From contig NZ_BCTZ01000015.1 in assembly GCF_001591025.1 (NCBI RefSeq), positions 1-64,000 on the forward strand: DNA of 64,000 nucleotides. Reading direction: 5' to 3'. Shown here piece by piece: positions 43,856 to 53,453 of the stretch (positions are counted from its first letter, which is position 1; each line of letters opens with the position of its first letter). Below the pieces are notes generated by a model. That model saw only the letters and a list, made by a program, of their open reading frames with translations. It did not search any database and was not told where the DNA came from. Source of the stretch: Sphingomonas soli NBRC 100801. GTDB taxonomy: Bacteria > Pseudomonadota > Alphaproteobacteria > Sphingomonadales > Sphingomonadaceae. The position numbers and the translations under genes are program-made.

Positions 43856-46800
43856 TCATTCCCCTGAGCGCGGCGCGGCACCTTCCCCCAGCGCCGCATC
43901 GAGTTCCCGGCCCACCGCTTCGGGTGAGCCCGTCCTTTTCGCAAGCCTAGAGTAGAGAATCGGAATTAGGAACAGGGTGATGATCGTGGCGATGGACACG
44001 CCGAACACGATGACCACGCCGATCGAAGCTCGTGCGGCAGCACCCGCCCCCGTGGCAATGGCGAGCGGCACCGCGCCAGCGGCGGTTGCGATCGAGGTCA
44101 TCAGGATTGCGCGCAAGCGACGCTGCGCCGCCTGGCGAATCGCCGCGCCAATCTCTTCGCCCTTGTCACGCAACTGGTTCGCGAACTCGACGATCAGGAT
44201 GCCGTTCTTGGCCGCCAGCCCGACCAGCATGACGATGCCGATCTGGCTGTAGAGATTGAGCGATGAACCCGAGATCATCAGGCCTATCAACCCACCGCCC
44301 ACCGCAAGCGGGACAGTCATGATGATCACGCCGGGATGGACGAAGCTCTCGAACTGCGCGGCCAGCACCAGATAGACGATCAGGATCGTGATGCCGAAAA
44401 CCGCGAGAATGGAACCGCCGGTTTCGACAAAGGCCTGGCTCTCGCCACGGTAGCCGATCGCCAGCACCTCGGGCGACGCCGCCGCCTCCCGCTCGAGAAA
44501 CGCCAGCGCCTCGCCCAGCGAATAGCCCGGCGCGATACCGCCCTGGAGAGCTATCGCGCGCAATTTATTGAAGCGGCCGAGATCACGCGGGCCCGCCGCA
44601 TGCCGCGTCGTCACAAGATTCGACAGCGGCACCAGACCGCCATCGCGCGCGCGCACATAGATTGAGGCGAGGCTCGCCAGATTCTCGCGGTCGCGCTCTT
44701 CGGCCTGCACGATCACGCGATATTCCTCGCCACGATCGACATAGGTGGAAACGCGGCGCGAACCCAGAAGCGACTGGAGCGCCTGGCTGACGGCGGAGAC
44801 CGAGACGCCGAGATCGCCGGCGCGCTGCGTATCGACATCGATGCGAAGCTGCGGCTTGGTTTCCTTATAATCCGAATCGAGATTGATGATCCCAGGATTC
44901 TGCGCCGCCGCAGCCAGGATGCGGTCGCGCGCCTTGACCAGATCCTCGTAACTTGTGCCGGCGATGACAAAGCCGATCGGCTGCCCGCGGCCGCGGCCAA
45001 GCGCCGAGCGAACCTGTGCGTTGCCACGCACCGCAGGCATGCCTGCAAGGATCTTGTTGAGCTCCGTCGCCACCTGCTGGGTGGTGATCCTGCGATCCTC
45101 CCAGGACCGGAGAAACACGTTGAACTGGCCGCTATTGAAATCGTCGCTGGCTGAGAAACCACCCGGCGTCCTCGTGATGACCGAACGAAGCGCGCCCTTT
45201 TCGACCATCGGGAGAATCTTTGCCTGCGCTTCGGTCATGTAGCGATCCATCTGCGCGAAGCTGGTTCCTTCCGGCGCATTCACGGAGACCTGAATGATGC
45301 CCTGATCCTCGGCCGGGACCAGTTCGGACCGGAGCGTGGAGAAAGCGAACGCCGAAAGCCCGAAAAAGGCGACAATTCCGAACAGCGGCAGCAAAGGCTT
45401 GCGGAGCGCCCAATCGAGCCGGCGGCCATAGAATGCCTCCAGCCTGCCGAACTGCCGATCGATCCAGCCGGTAAAGCGTCCGCGCTTCTCATGCCGGAGC
45501 AGTTTGGAGCAGAGCATCGGCGTGAGGCTGAGCGCGAGAAAGCCCGAAAAGGCCATCGCACCGATCATCGCCACCGCCAGTTCGCGGAACAACAGGCCAG
45601 TCTGGCCCGAGAGGAAGCAGACAGGGACAAACACCGCAATCACCACGAGCGTGGTCGAGATCACTGCGAAGCCCACCTGGCGGGTACCCCGGAACGCAGC
45701 AACGAGCGGCGGCTCGCCCTCCTCGATCCGGTGATAGACATTTTCCAGCACGACGATCGCGTCATCGACCACGAGCCCGATCGCCAGCACCAATGCTAGC
45801 AGCGTCAGCAGATTGATCGAGAAGCCGAACAGCCACAGCACGGCGCAACTGCCGAGCAGGCAGATCGGGACCGTGACCGCAGGAATGAGCGTCGCGCGCC
45901 AGCTTCCAAGGAACAGGAAGATGACCAGCACCACGAGCACGGCGGCCTCGCCGAGGGTGTGCCAAACGCTTTGGATCGCGCGGGCGATGAACAGCGATTC
46001 GTCTGACCCGAGATCGAGCGTCATACCCGGCGGAAGCGTCGGCCTGAGCGATTCCATCATTTTCTTGGCGGCATCGGCGACCGCCAGCGTGTTTGCGCCG
46101 GACTGGCGCACGATGCCCAGACCGACTGCGGAGCCACCATTCACCCGGAAGCGCGAATAGGGATTTTCGGCACCCTGTTCGACGCGAGCGATATCGCCGA
46201 GCTTCACCTGATATCCATCGGCCCCGCGCCCAACGACCAGCTTCGCGAAACTCTCCGCAGTGTCGAACGGGCGGCTGACGCGGAGCGTGGTGTTTTGCTG
46301 GCTCGATTGAAGGCGGCCAGCGGGCAATTCGACATTCTGGGTACGCAGCGCGCTTTCGACATCAGCGGGCGTGAGGCGGAAGGCGGCGAGCCGGGCGGGA
46401 TTGAGCCATACGCGCATCGACGGGCGTGCGTCGCCGCCGATGAACACGCGCGCGACGCCGTCGATATTGGCGAAACGATCGGTCAGGTTGCGATCGACCC
46501 AGTCCGAAAGCGCGACCTGCGTCCAGCCCGGACGGCTGACCGTGATGAACATGATCGGTGCGGCATCGGCATCGACCTTGCGCACCTGTGGCGCGAGGGC
46601 ATCCTCCGGCAGATCATCGGCGGCTGAGGCGACGCGATCGCGCACGTCGTTCGCGGCGACATCGATATCGCGCCCGGGGCGGAATTCGACGGAGATGTCC
46701 GAGGAGCCGTCCCGCGAGCGCGAGGTGATCGTCTGAAGCCCCTCAACCCCAGACAGTCGCTCTTCCAGCACCTGCGTGATGCGTGACTCGATCACGCTGG

Positions 46801-46966
46801 CGGCAGCGCCGGTATAGCTGGTGGAGACCGAGACGATGGGCGGATCGGTATCGGGATATTCCCGCACCGAAAGCGACAGGAAGCCCACCACGCCAACGAT
46901 CACCAGCAGGATCGACATCACCGCCGCGAAAACGGGGCGGCGGACGGACAGGTCCGAAAGCTGCAC
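43856..46966 (-). CDS. Multidrug efflux RND permease (HAE1 type)
   Basis: This 1036-residue protein is full length for AcrB/MexB-type pumps. The start MQLSDLSVRRPVFAAVMSIL, the motif AIGLVVDDAIVVLENVYHRIEEG in TM4 (proton-relay Asp pair) and GLAAKNGILIVEFANQLRD in TM10 mark the family. It exports drugs or metabolites using proton force. It overlaps nothing but follows the adaptor gene by 3 bases. No TolC-type outer-membrane gene is nearby. Confidence 0.95.
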   Translation of the reverse strand: MQLSDLSVRRPVFAAVMSILLVIVGVVGFLSLSVREYPDTDPPIVSVSTSYTGAAASVIESRITQVLEERLSGVEGLQTITSRSRDGSSDISVEFRPGRDIDVAANDVRDRVASAADDLPEDALAPQVRKVDADAAPIMFITVSRPGWTQVALSDWVDRNLTDRFANIDGVARVFIGGDARPSMRVWLNPARLAAFRLTPADVESALRTQNVELPAGRLQSSQQNTTLRVSRPFDTAESFAKLVVGRGADGYQVKLGDIARVEQGAENPYSRFRVNGGSAVGLGIVRQSGANTLAVADAAKKMMESLRPTLPPGMTLDLGSDESLFIARAIQSVWHTLGEAAVLVVLVIFLFLGSWRATLIPAVTVPICLLGSCAVLWLFGFSINLLTLLALVLAIGLVVDDAIVVLENVYHRIEEGEPPLVAAFRGTRQVGFAVISTTLVVIAVFVPVCFLSGQTGLLFRELAVAMIGAMAFSGFLALSLTPMLCSKLLRHEKRGRFTGWIDRQFGRLEAFYGRRLDWALRKPLLPLFGIVAFFGLSAFAFSTLRSELVPAEDQGIIQVSVNAPEGTSFAQMDRYMTEAQAKILPMVEKGALRSVITRTPGGFSASDDFNSGQFNVFLRSWEDRRITTQQVATELNKILAGMPAVRGNAQVRSALGRGRGQPIGFVIAGTSYEDLVKARDRILAAAAQNPGIINLDSDYKETKPQLRIDVDTQRAGDLGVSVSAVSQALQSLLGSRRVSTYVDRGEEYRVIVQAEERDRENLASLASIYVRARDGGLVPLSNLVTTRHAAGPRDLGRFNKLRAIALQGGIAPGYSLGEALAFLEREAAASPEVLAIGYRGESQAFVETGGSILAVFGITILIVYLVLAAQFESFVHPGVIIMTVPLAVGGGLIGLMISGSSLNLYSQIGIVMLVGLAAKNGILIVEFANQLRDKGEEIGAAIRQAAQRRLRAILMTSIATAAGAVPLAIATGAGAAARASIGVVIVFGVSIATIITLFLIPILYSRLAKRTGSPEAVGRELDAALGEGAAPRSGE

Positions 46967-46969
46967 GGG

Positions 46970-48016
46970 TTATCTGGCCTGCGGCTTGGCGGCGGGCGCG
47001 CCGGCTAGGCGGACGGTCTGCCCGTCGGAAATCTTGACGACGCCTTCGGTGACGATGCGCTGGCCAGAGCTGAGCCCTTCCAATATCTCCACCATGCCGC
47101 CCTGCCTGATCCCCGGCTTGACCCGCGTGCGCTTCACCTTCTCCCCATCGAGCAGATAGACGAAGCTCTCTTCGCCTTCTTCCACCACGGCGAGCTCGGG
47201 AACGGCAAGCGAATCGCGCGACGCGCTTTCGATCGACACCGTGAGCAGCATCCCCGGCTTCAGCCTGCGATCACCATTGGCGAGGATCGCGCGCACGGTG
47301 GCGGCGCGCGTATCGGCGCTGAGCACCGGATCGATCGTCGCGATCGTGCCGCGGAAAGGCTGATCGGGATAGGCAGCGGCTCGAGCACTGATCGCCTGGC
47401 CCGGCTGGACCCGCGCGAGCAATGTCTCTGGCACGGCGAAATCGAGCTTGATCCGAGAAATATCGCTGATCTGCGCGATCTCCGTTCCGGCGCTCACCAC
47501 CGCGCCGGCCGAAATGTTGCGAAGCGAAACCCAACCGGAAAAGGGCGCGCGGATCACGCGATCGCCGATCGAGGCGCGCGCCTGCGCAGCCTGGGCGCTG
47601 GCCTGACCCGCAAGCGCAGTCTGCGCATCGACTGCGCTGGTGGTGGCGAAACCGCGCGCCTTTAGCTGCTCCAGGCGCTCAAGCTGTTGCCGCGCCTCGC
47701 GCGCCCGCGCGCCCGCCTCCGCCAGCTGCGCGTTTTCCTGACCCGCGGCGAGCACGGCGATGACCTGGCCGCGCTGCACAAATGCGCCATCGTCGAAATT
47801 AAGCCGAGTAATTCGTTCTGTGACGGGCGCGGCGAGCGTGACCTGTTCATTCGCACGCGCGGTGCCGACCGCATCGATGCGATCGACGAAGCGCATCGAC
47901 CCGACAGCGGCGGCGGAGACCAGCGGTGCCTCGCGCCCCTTGGGCTGCGAGCCGCCTCCCCCCGAGCATCCAGCAGCCGTCAAGGCAAACGCGATTAGTC
48001 CGAGTAGATTTCGCAT
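46970..48016 (-). CDS. RND efflux periplasmic adaptor lipoprotein
   Basis: This protein has 348 residues from the ATG at 48016 with a lipobox (LTAAGCS). Domains are in the usual adaptor order: barrel-sandwich hybrid ANEQVTLAAPVTERITRL, short helical hairpin (GARAREARQQLERLEQL), second lipoyl half APFSGWVSLRNISAGAVVS and beta-barrel/MP domains. It connects the permease to an outer-membrane channel. It is in an operon with the RND permease. Confidence 0.94.
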   Translation of the reverse strand: MRNLLGLIAFALTAAGCSGGGGSQPKGREAPLVSAAAVGSMRFVDRIDAVGTARANEQVTLAAPVTERITRLNFDDGAFVQRGQVIAVLAAGQENAQLAEAGARAREARQQLERLEQLKARGFATTSAVDAQTALAGQASAQAAQARASIGDRVIRAPFSGWVSLRNISAGAVVSAGTEIAQISDISRIKLDFAVPETLLARVQPGQAISARAAAYPDQPFRGTIATIDPVLSADTRAATVRAILANGDRRLKPGMLLTVSIESASRDSLAVPELAVVEEGEESFVYLLDGEKVKRTRVKPGIRQGGMVEILEGLSSGQRIVTEGVVKISDGQTVRLAGAPAAKPQAR

Positions 48017-48029
48017 GGGCTCCGTAGCG

Positions 48030-48803
48030 CTATTCGTGGGCTTGGCTAAACGCAAGCGGTGTCGGCGATGTTTCCCGCAGCGCAGCAATCAGAAATTCCA
48101 CATTCCCCTCAGGGCCCTTGATCGGGCTCTCCACCACGCCTTCCACGCGCCAGCCCTGGCTGGCGACCCAGTCGCTGACTTCGCCGCAGACGCGGGCATG
48201 GATAGCGGGATCGCGCACCACACCGCCCTTGCCCACTTCGTCGCGGCCCGCCTCGAACTGGGGTTTGATCAGCGCGAGGAGGCGCGCTTCGGGACCGGCG
48301 AAACGGAACGGCACCTCGAGCACTTTCGCCAGGCCGATAAAGCTTGCGTCGCACACGATCAGGTCCACGCTTTCGGGGATGTGCGCGGCGGTCAGCACGC
48401 GTGCGCTGGTCTGTTCGTGCACGATCACGCGATCGTCCTGGCGCAGCTTCCAGGCGAGCTGATTGGTGCCGCTGTCCACCGCATAGACGCGCGCGGCGCC
48501 CTTGCTCAGCAGCACATCGGTGAACCCGCCCGTCGAGGAGCCGACGTCGATCGCCACGCAGCCGGTCACGTCCCAGCCGAAATGATCGAGCGCGTGCGCC
48601 AGCTTGATGCCACCACGCGAGACCCAGGGGTGATCGCGCCCGCGCACATCGAGCACGACGTCGTCCGCCAGCGCCTGGCCGGGCTTGTCCACCTTGCGAT
48701 CGCCGACGAAGACCAGTCCCGCCATGATCAGCGCCTGCGCGCGGGTCCGGCTTTCCACCAGCCCGCGATCGACGAGCATCTGATCCGCACGCTGCTTGGC
48801 CAT
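48030..48803 (-). CDS. tlyA: TlyA family rRNA 2'-O-methyltransferase
   Basis: This 257-residue protein has an S4 RNA-binding domain first (RADQMLVDRGLVESRTRAQAL), then an FtsJ-type methyltransferase with the SAM motif VAIDVGSSTGGFTDVLL (about 83-99) and YAVDSGTNQLAWKL. Known TlyA enzymes methylate cytidines of 16S and 23S rRNA; some were called hemolysins. It starts just ahead of the RND adaptor (13 bases). Confidence 0.93.
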   Translation of the reverse strand: MAKQRADQMLVDRGLVESRTRAQALIMAGLVFVGDRKVDKPGQALADDVVLDVRGRDHPWVSRGGIKLAHALDHFGWDVTGCVAIDVGSSTGGFTDVLLSKGAARVYAVDSGTNQLAWKLRQDDRVIVHEQTSARVLTAAHIPESVDLIVCDASFIGLAKVLEVPFRFAGPEARLLALIKPQFEAGRDEVGKGGVVRDPAIHARVCGEVSDWVASQGWRVEGVVESPIKGPEGNVEFLIAALRETSPTPLAFSQAHE

Positions 48804-48928
48804 GCGGCAGCGTGTAGGCGCACCCGGCGGCCCGGCGCAACCGCCGCCCGCTTCGACGCAGCTTTATTGCATACTAACTTAGTGGGAATATGTTGGAAGC
48901 CCGGCCTCCTCTCTCGAAAGAGCGGAAC

Positions 48929-49606
48929 ATGACGATCTTCAACCCCCATGACGAACAATCGCCGATCATCCTTACCGTTCCCGGGCTGGGCGGCTCGGGC
49001 CCTTCGCACTGGCAGACCTTGTGGGAGCAATCCCGCCCCGACACGAGCCGGGTGGAACTGGGCATGTGGGACACACCACACCGCAATGCCTGGGTGACCA
49101 AGCTCGACCAGGCGATCCGCAGCGCGCAGGCACCCGTGGTGCTGGCGGCGCACAGCCTGGGCTGCCTCGCCGTCGCCTGGTGGGCAGAGCTTGCGGGGCA
49201 GCCCTTCAGCTATCCGGTCGCAGGCGCACTGCTGGTGGCCCCCGCAGATGTCGACCGGCCCGGCGCGCGCAGCGAACTGGGCGGTTTTCGCCCGACACCG
49301 GCCAAGCCCCTGCCCTTCCCCTCGATCCTCGTATCGAGCAGCGACGATCCGTGGGTCACGCCTGAGCGCGCCCGGGCGATGGCGCGGAACTGGGGCAGCC
49401 TGTTCATCGACGCCGGCGCGCAGGGACACCTCAACGCCGCGAGCGGGATCGGATGGTGGCACGAGGGGCAGGAATTGCTCGATCGCGTGCTCGACACCGC
49501 TTCGGACCGCGCCGGGCGAATCCGCTCTGCCGCAGAGGCGCGATCGGTGCTTGCGGTCAACGCCACCGACGCGGCACAGGCGCATTATCTGGGCGACCGC
49601 GCGTGA
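48929..49606 (+). CDS. RBBP9/YdeN family alpha/beta hydrolase
   Basis: This protein has 225 residues from the ATG at 48929 (AGCGGA upstream); an in-frame ATG at 48890 is possible. LTVPGLGGSGPSHWQTLWE is the family start, with nucleophile Ser in AAHSLGCLAVAWWA, Asp in SSDDPWVTPERA and His in AGAQGHLNAASG. These are serine hydrolases of unclear substrate. It is divergent from tlyA. Confidence 0.88.
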   Translation: MTIFNPHDEQSPIILTVPGLGGSGPSHWQTLWEQSRPDTSRVELGMWDTPHRNAWVTKLDQAIRSAQAPVVLAAHSLGCLAVAWWAELAGQPFSYPVAGALLVAPADVDRPGARSELGGFRPTPAKPLPFPSILVSSSDDPWVTPERARAMARNWGSLFIDAGAQGHLNAASGIGWWHEGQELLDRVLDTASDRAGRIRSAAEARSVLAVNATDAAQAHYLGDRA

Positions 49607-49651
49607 TTGGCCGCCGCTCCGGGCCGGACCGGCGCAACAAGCTGGCAATTC

Positions 49652-49719
49652 GCCCGCTGCTTCCTAGATAGGAAGCAGCGGGCATGGCCGGGTAGCGTAC
49701 CCTAGAGCGCTACCCGGCC
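49652..49719. terminator. Two adjacent perfect hairpins
   Basis: Hairpin 1: GCCCGCTGCTTCC (49652-49664), loop TAGATA, exact complement to 49683. Hairpin 2: GGCCGGGTAGCG (49686-49697), a short loop and its exact complement CGCTACCCGGCC ending at 49719. They are separated by two bases. No T tract follows either. They lie between two plus-strand hydrolase genes and may act as a terminator pair or an RNA-processing signal. Confidence 0.65.
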
Positions 49720-49787
49720 TATCCTTGGCCGCCCCGCCTTCATCCGCGACGATTGCATGAGAGGTCAGCGGGCGGCAGAACCGGCGC

Positions 49788-50759
49788 ATGAACCGCCGTG
49801 ACCTTCTCGCCACTGGCCTTGCCGGTACCGTGCTCGTCTCTACCGCGCAGGCGAGCGGGGATAATGCGCCCGTCAAGCCCGATGCCAGCTTCAATTTGTG
49901 GCCGGGCGACGCTCCGGGGCTTAACGATGCCGCGCTTGCGGACCATGTCCTGGTGCGATCCGCAGACCCCAATTTCCCCGACCGGGCGTATGACAGCGTC
50001 CGCACGCCCCGGCTGGACGTGTTTCGCCCGGCGAACCCCAATGGGGCGGCGATGCTCGTCATACCAGGCGGCGGCTATCACCGCGTCGTGGTCGACAAAG
50101 AGGGGTATGAGATCGCCCCGTGGCTGGCAGCGCGCGGGGTGACTGTGTTCATATTATTCTACCGACTGCCCGTGCAGGGCTGGCGCGACCGGAGCAACAC
50201 GCCGCTAGCAGACGCGCAGCGCGCAATGCGGGTAATACGGGCGCGCGCGGCGGAATTTGGGATCGACCCGAAGCGCGTCGGCGCGATGGGCTTTTCGGCA
50301 GGCGGGCATTTGTGCGCCGACCTTGCAACGCGCTTTGCGCACCAGGCCTACACGCCCGTCGATTCAGCCGACGCAATCGACCCCCGGCCTGCGCTAGCCG
50401 CGCCCATCTATGCAGTCGTCTCGCTGGATCCTGCGATCGCGCATTCCGGTTCAAGCGATGGACTGCTGGGTCCAAACCCCTCGCCAGCACTGATCGAAGC
50501 ACATTCGCCCGACAGGCAGGTAACCGCAGCAACGCCACCCTGCTTCCTGATGCACGCGGAAGATGACGATGTCGTACCGGTCGAAAACACGATTCGGCTG
50601 CGCGCAGCGCTCAAAAAGGCGGATGTGCCGGTGGAGACGCACCTGTTCGAGCGAGGCGGACACGGATTTGGCTGGGGCCGCAGGACCATCGGCAAGCCCG
50701 TGCATGCCTGGCCCGAGCTGTTCCTCGCCTGGTCCAAAACGCACCGCCTGCTGGGTTAA
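49788..50759 (+). CDS. Secreted alpha/beta hydrolase (acetyl-xylan-esterase-like)
   Basis: This 323-residue protein has a signal-like start with twin Arg (NRRDLLATGLAGTVLVSTAQA). It shows the oxyanion motif VIPGGGYHRVV, the nucleophile elbow GFSAGGHLCADLA, Asp in HAEDDDVVPVE and His in GGHGFGWGRR. The pattern fits BD-FAE/Axe-type carbohydrate esterases. It could assist the GH43-type enzymes elsewhere in the window; this is a guess. Confidence 0.85.
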   Translation: MNRRDLLATGLAGTVLVSTAQASGDNAPVKPDASFNLWPGDAPGLNDAALADHVLVRSADPNFPDRAYDSVRTPRLDVFRPANPNGAAMLVIPGGGYHRVVVDKEGYEIAPWLAARGVTVFILFYRLPVQGWRDRSNTPLADAQRAMRVIRARAAEFGIDPKRVGAMGFSAGGHLCADLATRFAHQAYTPVDSADAIDPRPALAAPIYAVVSLDPAIAHSGSSDGLLGPNPSPALIEAHSPDRQVTAATPPCFLMHAEDDDVVPVENTIRLRAALKKADVPVETHLFERGGHGFGWGRRTIGKPVHAWPELFLAWSKTHRLLG

Positions 50760-50852
50760 CCGCGCGCACGGGGACGCAGCACATCGGGCGGCGCGCATTT
50801 TGCCTGCGATGATATGTTGTACCTTTACCTATAGGCGTCTATATGAGTCGCC

Positions 50853-51239
50853 ATGCCGGTGTCTCTGCCAATCGCCCGATTCTGGGGCTCGATTGACGCG
50901 CGCTTCGATCGCATCGCGATCGGGGTGAGCGGCTTGTGCCTTGTCCATTGCCTCACCACCACGATCCTGCTCACCGTCATTTCCTCGGCGGGCGGCCTGC
51001 TCAGCCCTGTGATTCATGAAGTCGGACTGACGCTCGCGATCGCTTTCGGGGTGATCGCGCTGGGCCGCGGCATCTTTGCCCATGGCTATATGATGCCAGC
51101 CGTGGTGGGTGCTTTCGGGCTGGGAATCATGGCGGGCGCGCTGAGCCTGCCACATGGCGAGTTCGAGATTTTCTGGACCTTGGTAGGCGTCAGCCTGGTT
51201 GCGCTGGGCCACGACCTGAATCGACGCGCCACCTATTAG
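50853..51239 (+). CDS. MerC domain membrane protein
   Basis: This 128-residue protein has four hydrophobic helices and the MerC pattern RIAIGVSGLCLVHCLTTTILL (paired Cys, about 27 and 31). MerC proteins carry mercury or other soft metals, but here no mer operon is near. It sits directly upstream of zur, so zinc or another metal is more likely. The 93-base spacer upstream contains an AT-rich GATATGTTGTA stretch that could hold a Zur site. Confidence 0.85.
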   Translation: MPVSLPIARFWGSIDARFDRIAIGVSGLCLVHCLTTTILLTVISSAGGLLSPVIHEVGLTLAIAFGVIALGRGIFAHGYMMPAVVGAFGLGIMAGALSLPHGEFEIFWTLVGVSLVALGHDLNRRATY

Positions 51240-51301
51240 CCCTGCCTGAAGCGGACCGCTGACAGCTTGCCGCGCAGCCCCGGCGGGCCTACATCGGCGG
51301 C

Positions 51302-51760
51302 ATGCACGCACACGATCATCATGAGCACGCGGGCGAGGATCTGACTCGTGTCGCCCAGACGACGCTGGAGAAATCCGGCGAGCAATGGACGGCCATGCGC
51401 GAGCGCGTGTTTGAAGCGCTGGCGAGCTTCGACAAGCCCGCGTCTGCCTATGACATCGCCGAAGCGGTATCCAAGGCCGAAGGACGCCGCGTCGCAGCCA
51501 ACAGCGTCTATCGCATCCTGGATCTGTTCGTGGGATCAAACCTCGCGCGGCGCGTGGAAAGCGCCAACGCCTATATGGCGAACACGCATCCCGATTGCCT
51601 GCACGACTGCATCTTCCTCGTCTGCGATTCCTGTGGCCAGACCACGCATCTCGACGACGATACGATCACACGAACCGTGCGCGCCGCCGCCAAGGGCGCG
51701 GGCTTCGCGCCCGAGCGCCCGGTGATCGAAGTGCGCGGCAAATGCGCCGACTGCGACTGA
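51302..51760 (+). CDS. zur: Fur family zinc regulator (Zur)
   Basis: This 152-residue protein has a His-rich start (MHAHDHHEHAG), a winged helix (RERVFEALASFDKPASAYDIAEAVSK, NSVYRILDLFVGSNLARRVES) and zinc sites: HPDCLHDCIFLVCDSCGQ and CADCD at the end. The paired Cys in two CxxC groups fits Zur rather than iron-sensing Fur. It is followed by pnuC with a 10-base gap, so it likely shares that transcript and may regulate its own operon. Confidence 0.85.
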   Translation: MHAHDHHEHAGEDLTRVAQTTLEKSGEQWTAMRERVFEALASFDKPASAYDIAEAVSKAEGRRVAANSVYRILDLFVGSNLARRVESANAYMANTHPDCLHDCIFLVCDSCGQTTHLDDDTITRTVRAAAKGAGFAPERPVIEVRGKCADCD

Positions 51761-51770
51761 AGCCACACCG

Positions 51771-52334
51771 TTGAATCCGCTGGAGCTCGCCGCAGCGGCG
51801 CTGGGGCTGATCAATGTCGCGCTCGTGGCGCGGCGCAGCCTGTGGAACTACCCCTTCGGCCTGGCGATGGTGGCGCTCTATTTCTTCGTGTTCGCAGAGG
51901 CCAGGCTCTATAGCGACGCGCTCCTCCAGATCTTCTTCTTCGCGATCCAGCTATATGGCTGGTGGAACTGGAGCCGCAGCGACCGCGTCGATCACGGCGT
52001 CGCGATCGGTCGCCTGTCCAATCCCGCGCGCACCACATGGCTAGCAGGAACCATGCTGACGAGCGCCGCATGGGGCGCAGCCATGGCGAACTTTACCGAT
52101 GCCGCCGCCCCCTATCCAGATGCCGCCATAGCAGGGATGAGCGTCGCAGCGCAGATCTTGCAGTCTCGTCGGCGGTTCGAGAGCTGGCTGCTCTGGATCT
52201 GCGTCGATTGCATCGCCATCGGCCTGTTCTGGAGCCGCGGCCTCCACCCGACCGCCATCCTCTACGCGATCTTTCTCGGCATGGCCGTATGGGGACTGTT
52301 CGCATGGCGCTCCAAACTGGATCCGGCGCAGTGA
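51771..52334 (+). CDS. pnuC: Nicotinamide riboside transporter PnuC
   Basis: This 187-residue protein has a TTG start at 51771 (start is uncertain; NPLELAAAALGLINVALVARRS follows). It has about seven helices and the PnuC motif IQLYGWWNWSR plus WNYPFGLAMVALYFFVF. PnuC takes up nicotinamide riboside by facilitated diffusion, trapped by a kinase. Its stop overlaps the nadR GTG start (GTGA). Confidence 0.9.
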   Translation: MNPLELAAAALGLINVALVARRSLWNYPFGLAMVALYFFVFAEARLYSDALLQIFFFAIQLYGWWNWSRSDRVDHGVAIGRLSNPARTTWLAGTMLTSAAWGAAMANFTDAAAPYPDAAIAGMSVAAQILQSRRRFESWLLWICVDCIAIGLFWSRGLHPTAILYAIFLGMAVWGLFAWRSKLDPAQ

Positions 52335-53317
52335 AGCGGGGCTTCCTGCTCGGCAAGTTCATGCCGCCGCACGCCGGGCACCTCACGCTTGCCCGCGCCG
52401 CGCGCACGATGGTGGACCGGCTGACCGTGCTGGTCTGCTGGCTGCCGGACGATCCGATCCCGGGCGAGTTGCGCCTGGCATGGATGCGCGAATTGCTGCC
52501 GGATTGCGAAGTGATCGGTCACGGCACGCCGGTCCCGCAGACGCCAGAGGAAAGCCCGGATTTCTGGCCGATCTGGCGCGGGATCGTACGGGACGCGCAT
52601 CCCCAGCCGATCGACATGCTGTTTGCCGGTGAAGCATATGGCAAGCGGCTGGCGGAAGAGCTGGGGGCGTTGTTCGTGCCGTTGGGCGGGCGAATCATGG
52701 CCGCCGATCCGCGGGGAATTGGCGGCCTTTCCGGCAGCGCAGTTCGCGCCGATCCCTGGGCGCATGCGCCGTTTCTGCCCGGCCCGGTTCGCGCGCATTA
52801 TACCCGAACGGTGGTGCTCCACGGTGTCGAGAGCACCGGAAAGTCGGTTCTGGCCGGGCGGCTGGCCCGGCATTTCGGCACCGTCTGGGTGCCCGAATAT
52901 GGCCGCGCACAGGCGGAAGTGCATGGCGGCGAGATGAACGCAGCCGACCTCACACTGATCGGTGAAGCGCAAAGCGCGATGATCGCCGCGTGGCGGCGCT
53001 GGGCGACGCGCTACCTGTTCGTCGATACCGACGCGCTGATGACGATCGCCTGGTCGAAGATGATGCTCGGCACCGTGCCGGAGGGGCTGGCGCGGCACCC
53101 GTCCGGCGACCTCTATCTGCTATTGGAGCCCGATGTCGCCTGGATCGACGACGGCACCCGCATTTATGGCGACGCCGAAAGCCGCACCCGGTTCGCGAGG
53201 CTCTCGCGCGAGGTGCTGGAAGATGCGGGCGTGCGCTGGATCGCGATTCGCGGCGACTGGGACTCGCGGTTCGACGCGGCGCTTGTGGCGATCGAGGCCC
53301 TGCCCGCGCAAAACTGA
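52331..53317 (+). CDS. nadR: NadR-like NMN adenylyltransferase / ribosylnicotinamide kinase
   Basis: This protein has 328 residues from the GTG at 52331. First the nucleotidyltransferase HxGH motif, GKFMPPHAGH (8-17), and LSGSAVR (133-139); then a P-loop kinase, GVESTGKS (165-172), for ribosylnicotinamide phosphorylation. The N-terminal DNA-binding domain of enterobacterial NadR is absent. With PnuC it converts imported nicotinamide riboside to NMN and then NAD. Confidence 0.92.
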   Translation: MKRGFLLGKFMPPHAGHLTLARAARTMVDRLTVLVCWLPDDPIPGELRLAWMRELLPDCEVIGHGTPVPQTPEESPDFWPIWRGIVRDAHPQPIDMLFAGEAYGKRLAEELGALFVPLGGRIMAADPRGIGGLSGSAVRADPWAHAPFLPGPVRAHYTRTVVLHGVESTGKSVLAGRLARHFGTVWVPEYGRAQAEVHGGEMNAADLTLIGEAQSAMIAAWRRWATRYLFVDTDALMTIAWSKMMLGTVPEGLARHPSGDLYLLLEPDVAWIDDGTRIYGDAESRTRFARLSREVLEDAGVRWIAIRGDWDSRFDAALVAIEALPAQN

Positions 53318-53453
53318 TGCGCGTGCTCAGCGCTTACCAATTGCTCAGCTTTTGATCATGCCCAGCGGCGATTTACCGGGCATTTTGAACGAAATGGCGC
53401 CCGTGCGCTTTGTTCAATCGACAGTGTGAGTGCGCAGGAGTAAGTGCGGTCAA

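Noticed and set aside
52331..53317. NAD repressor function for NadR
   Set aside because: The N-terminal helix-turn-helix domain of enterobacterial NadR is missing.
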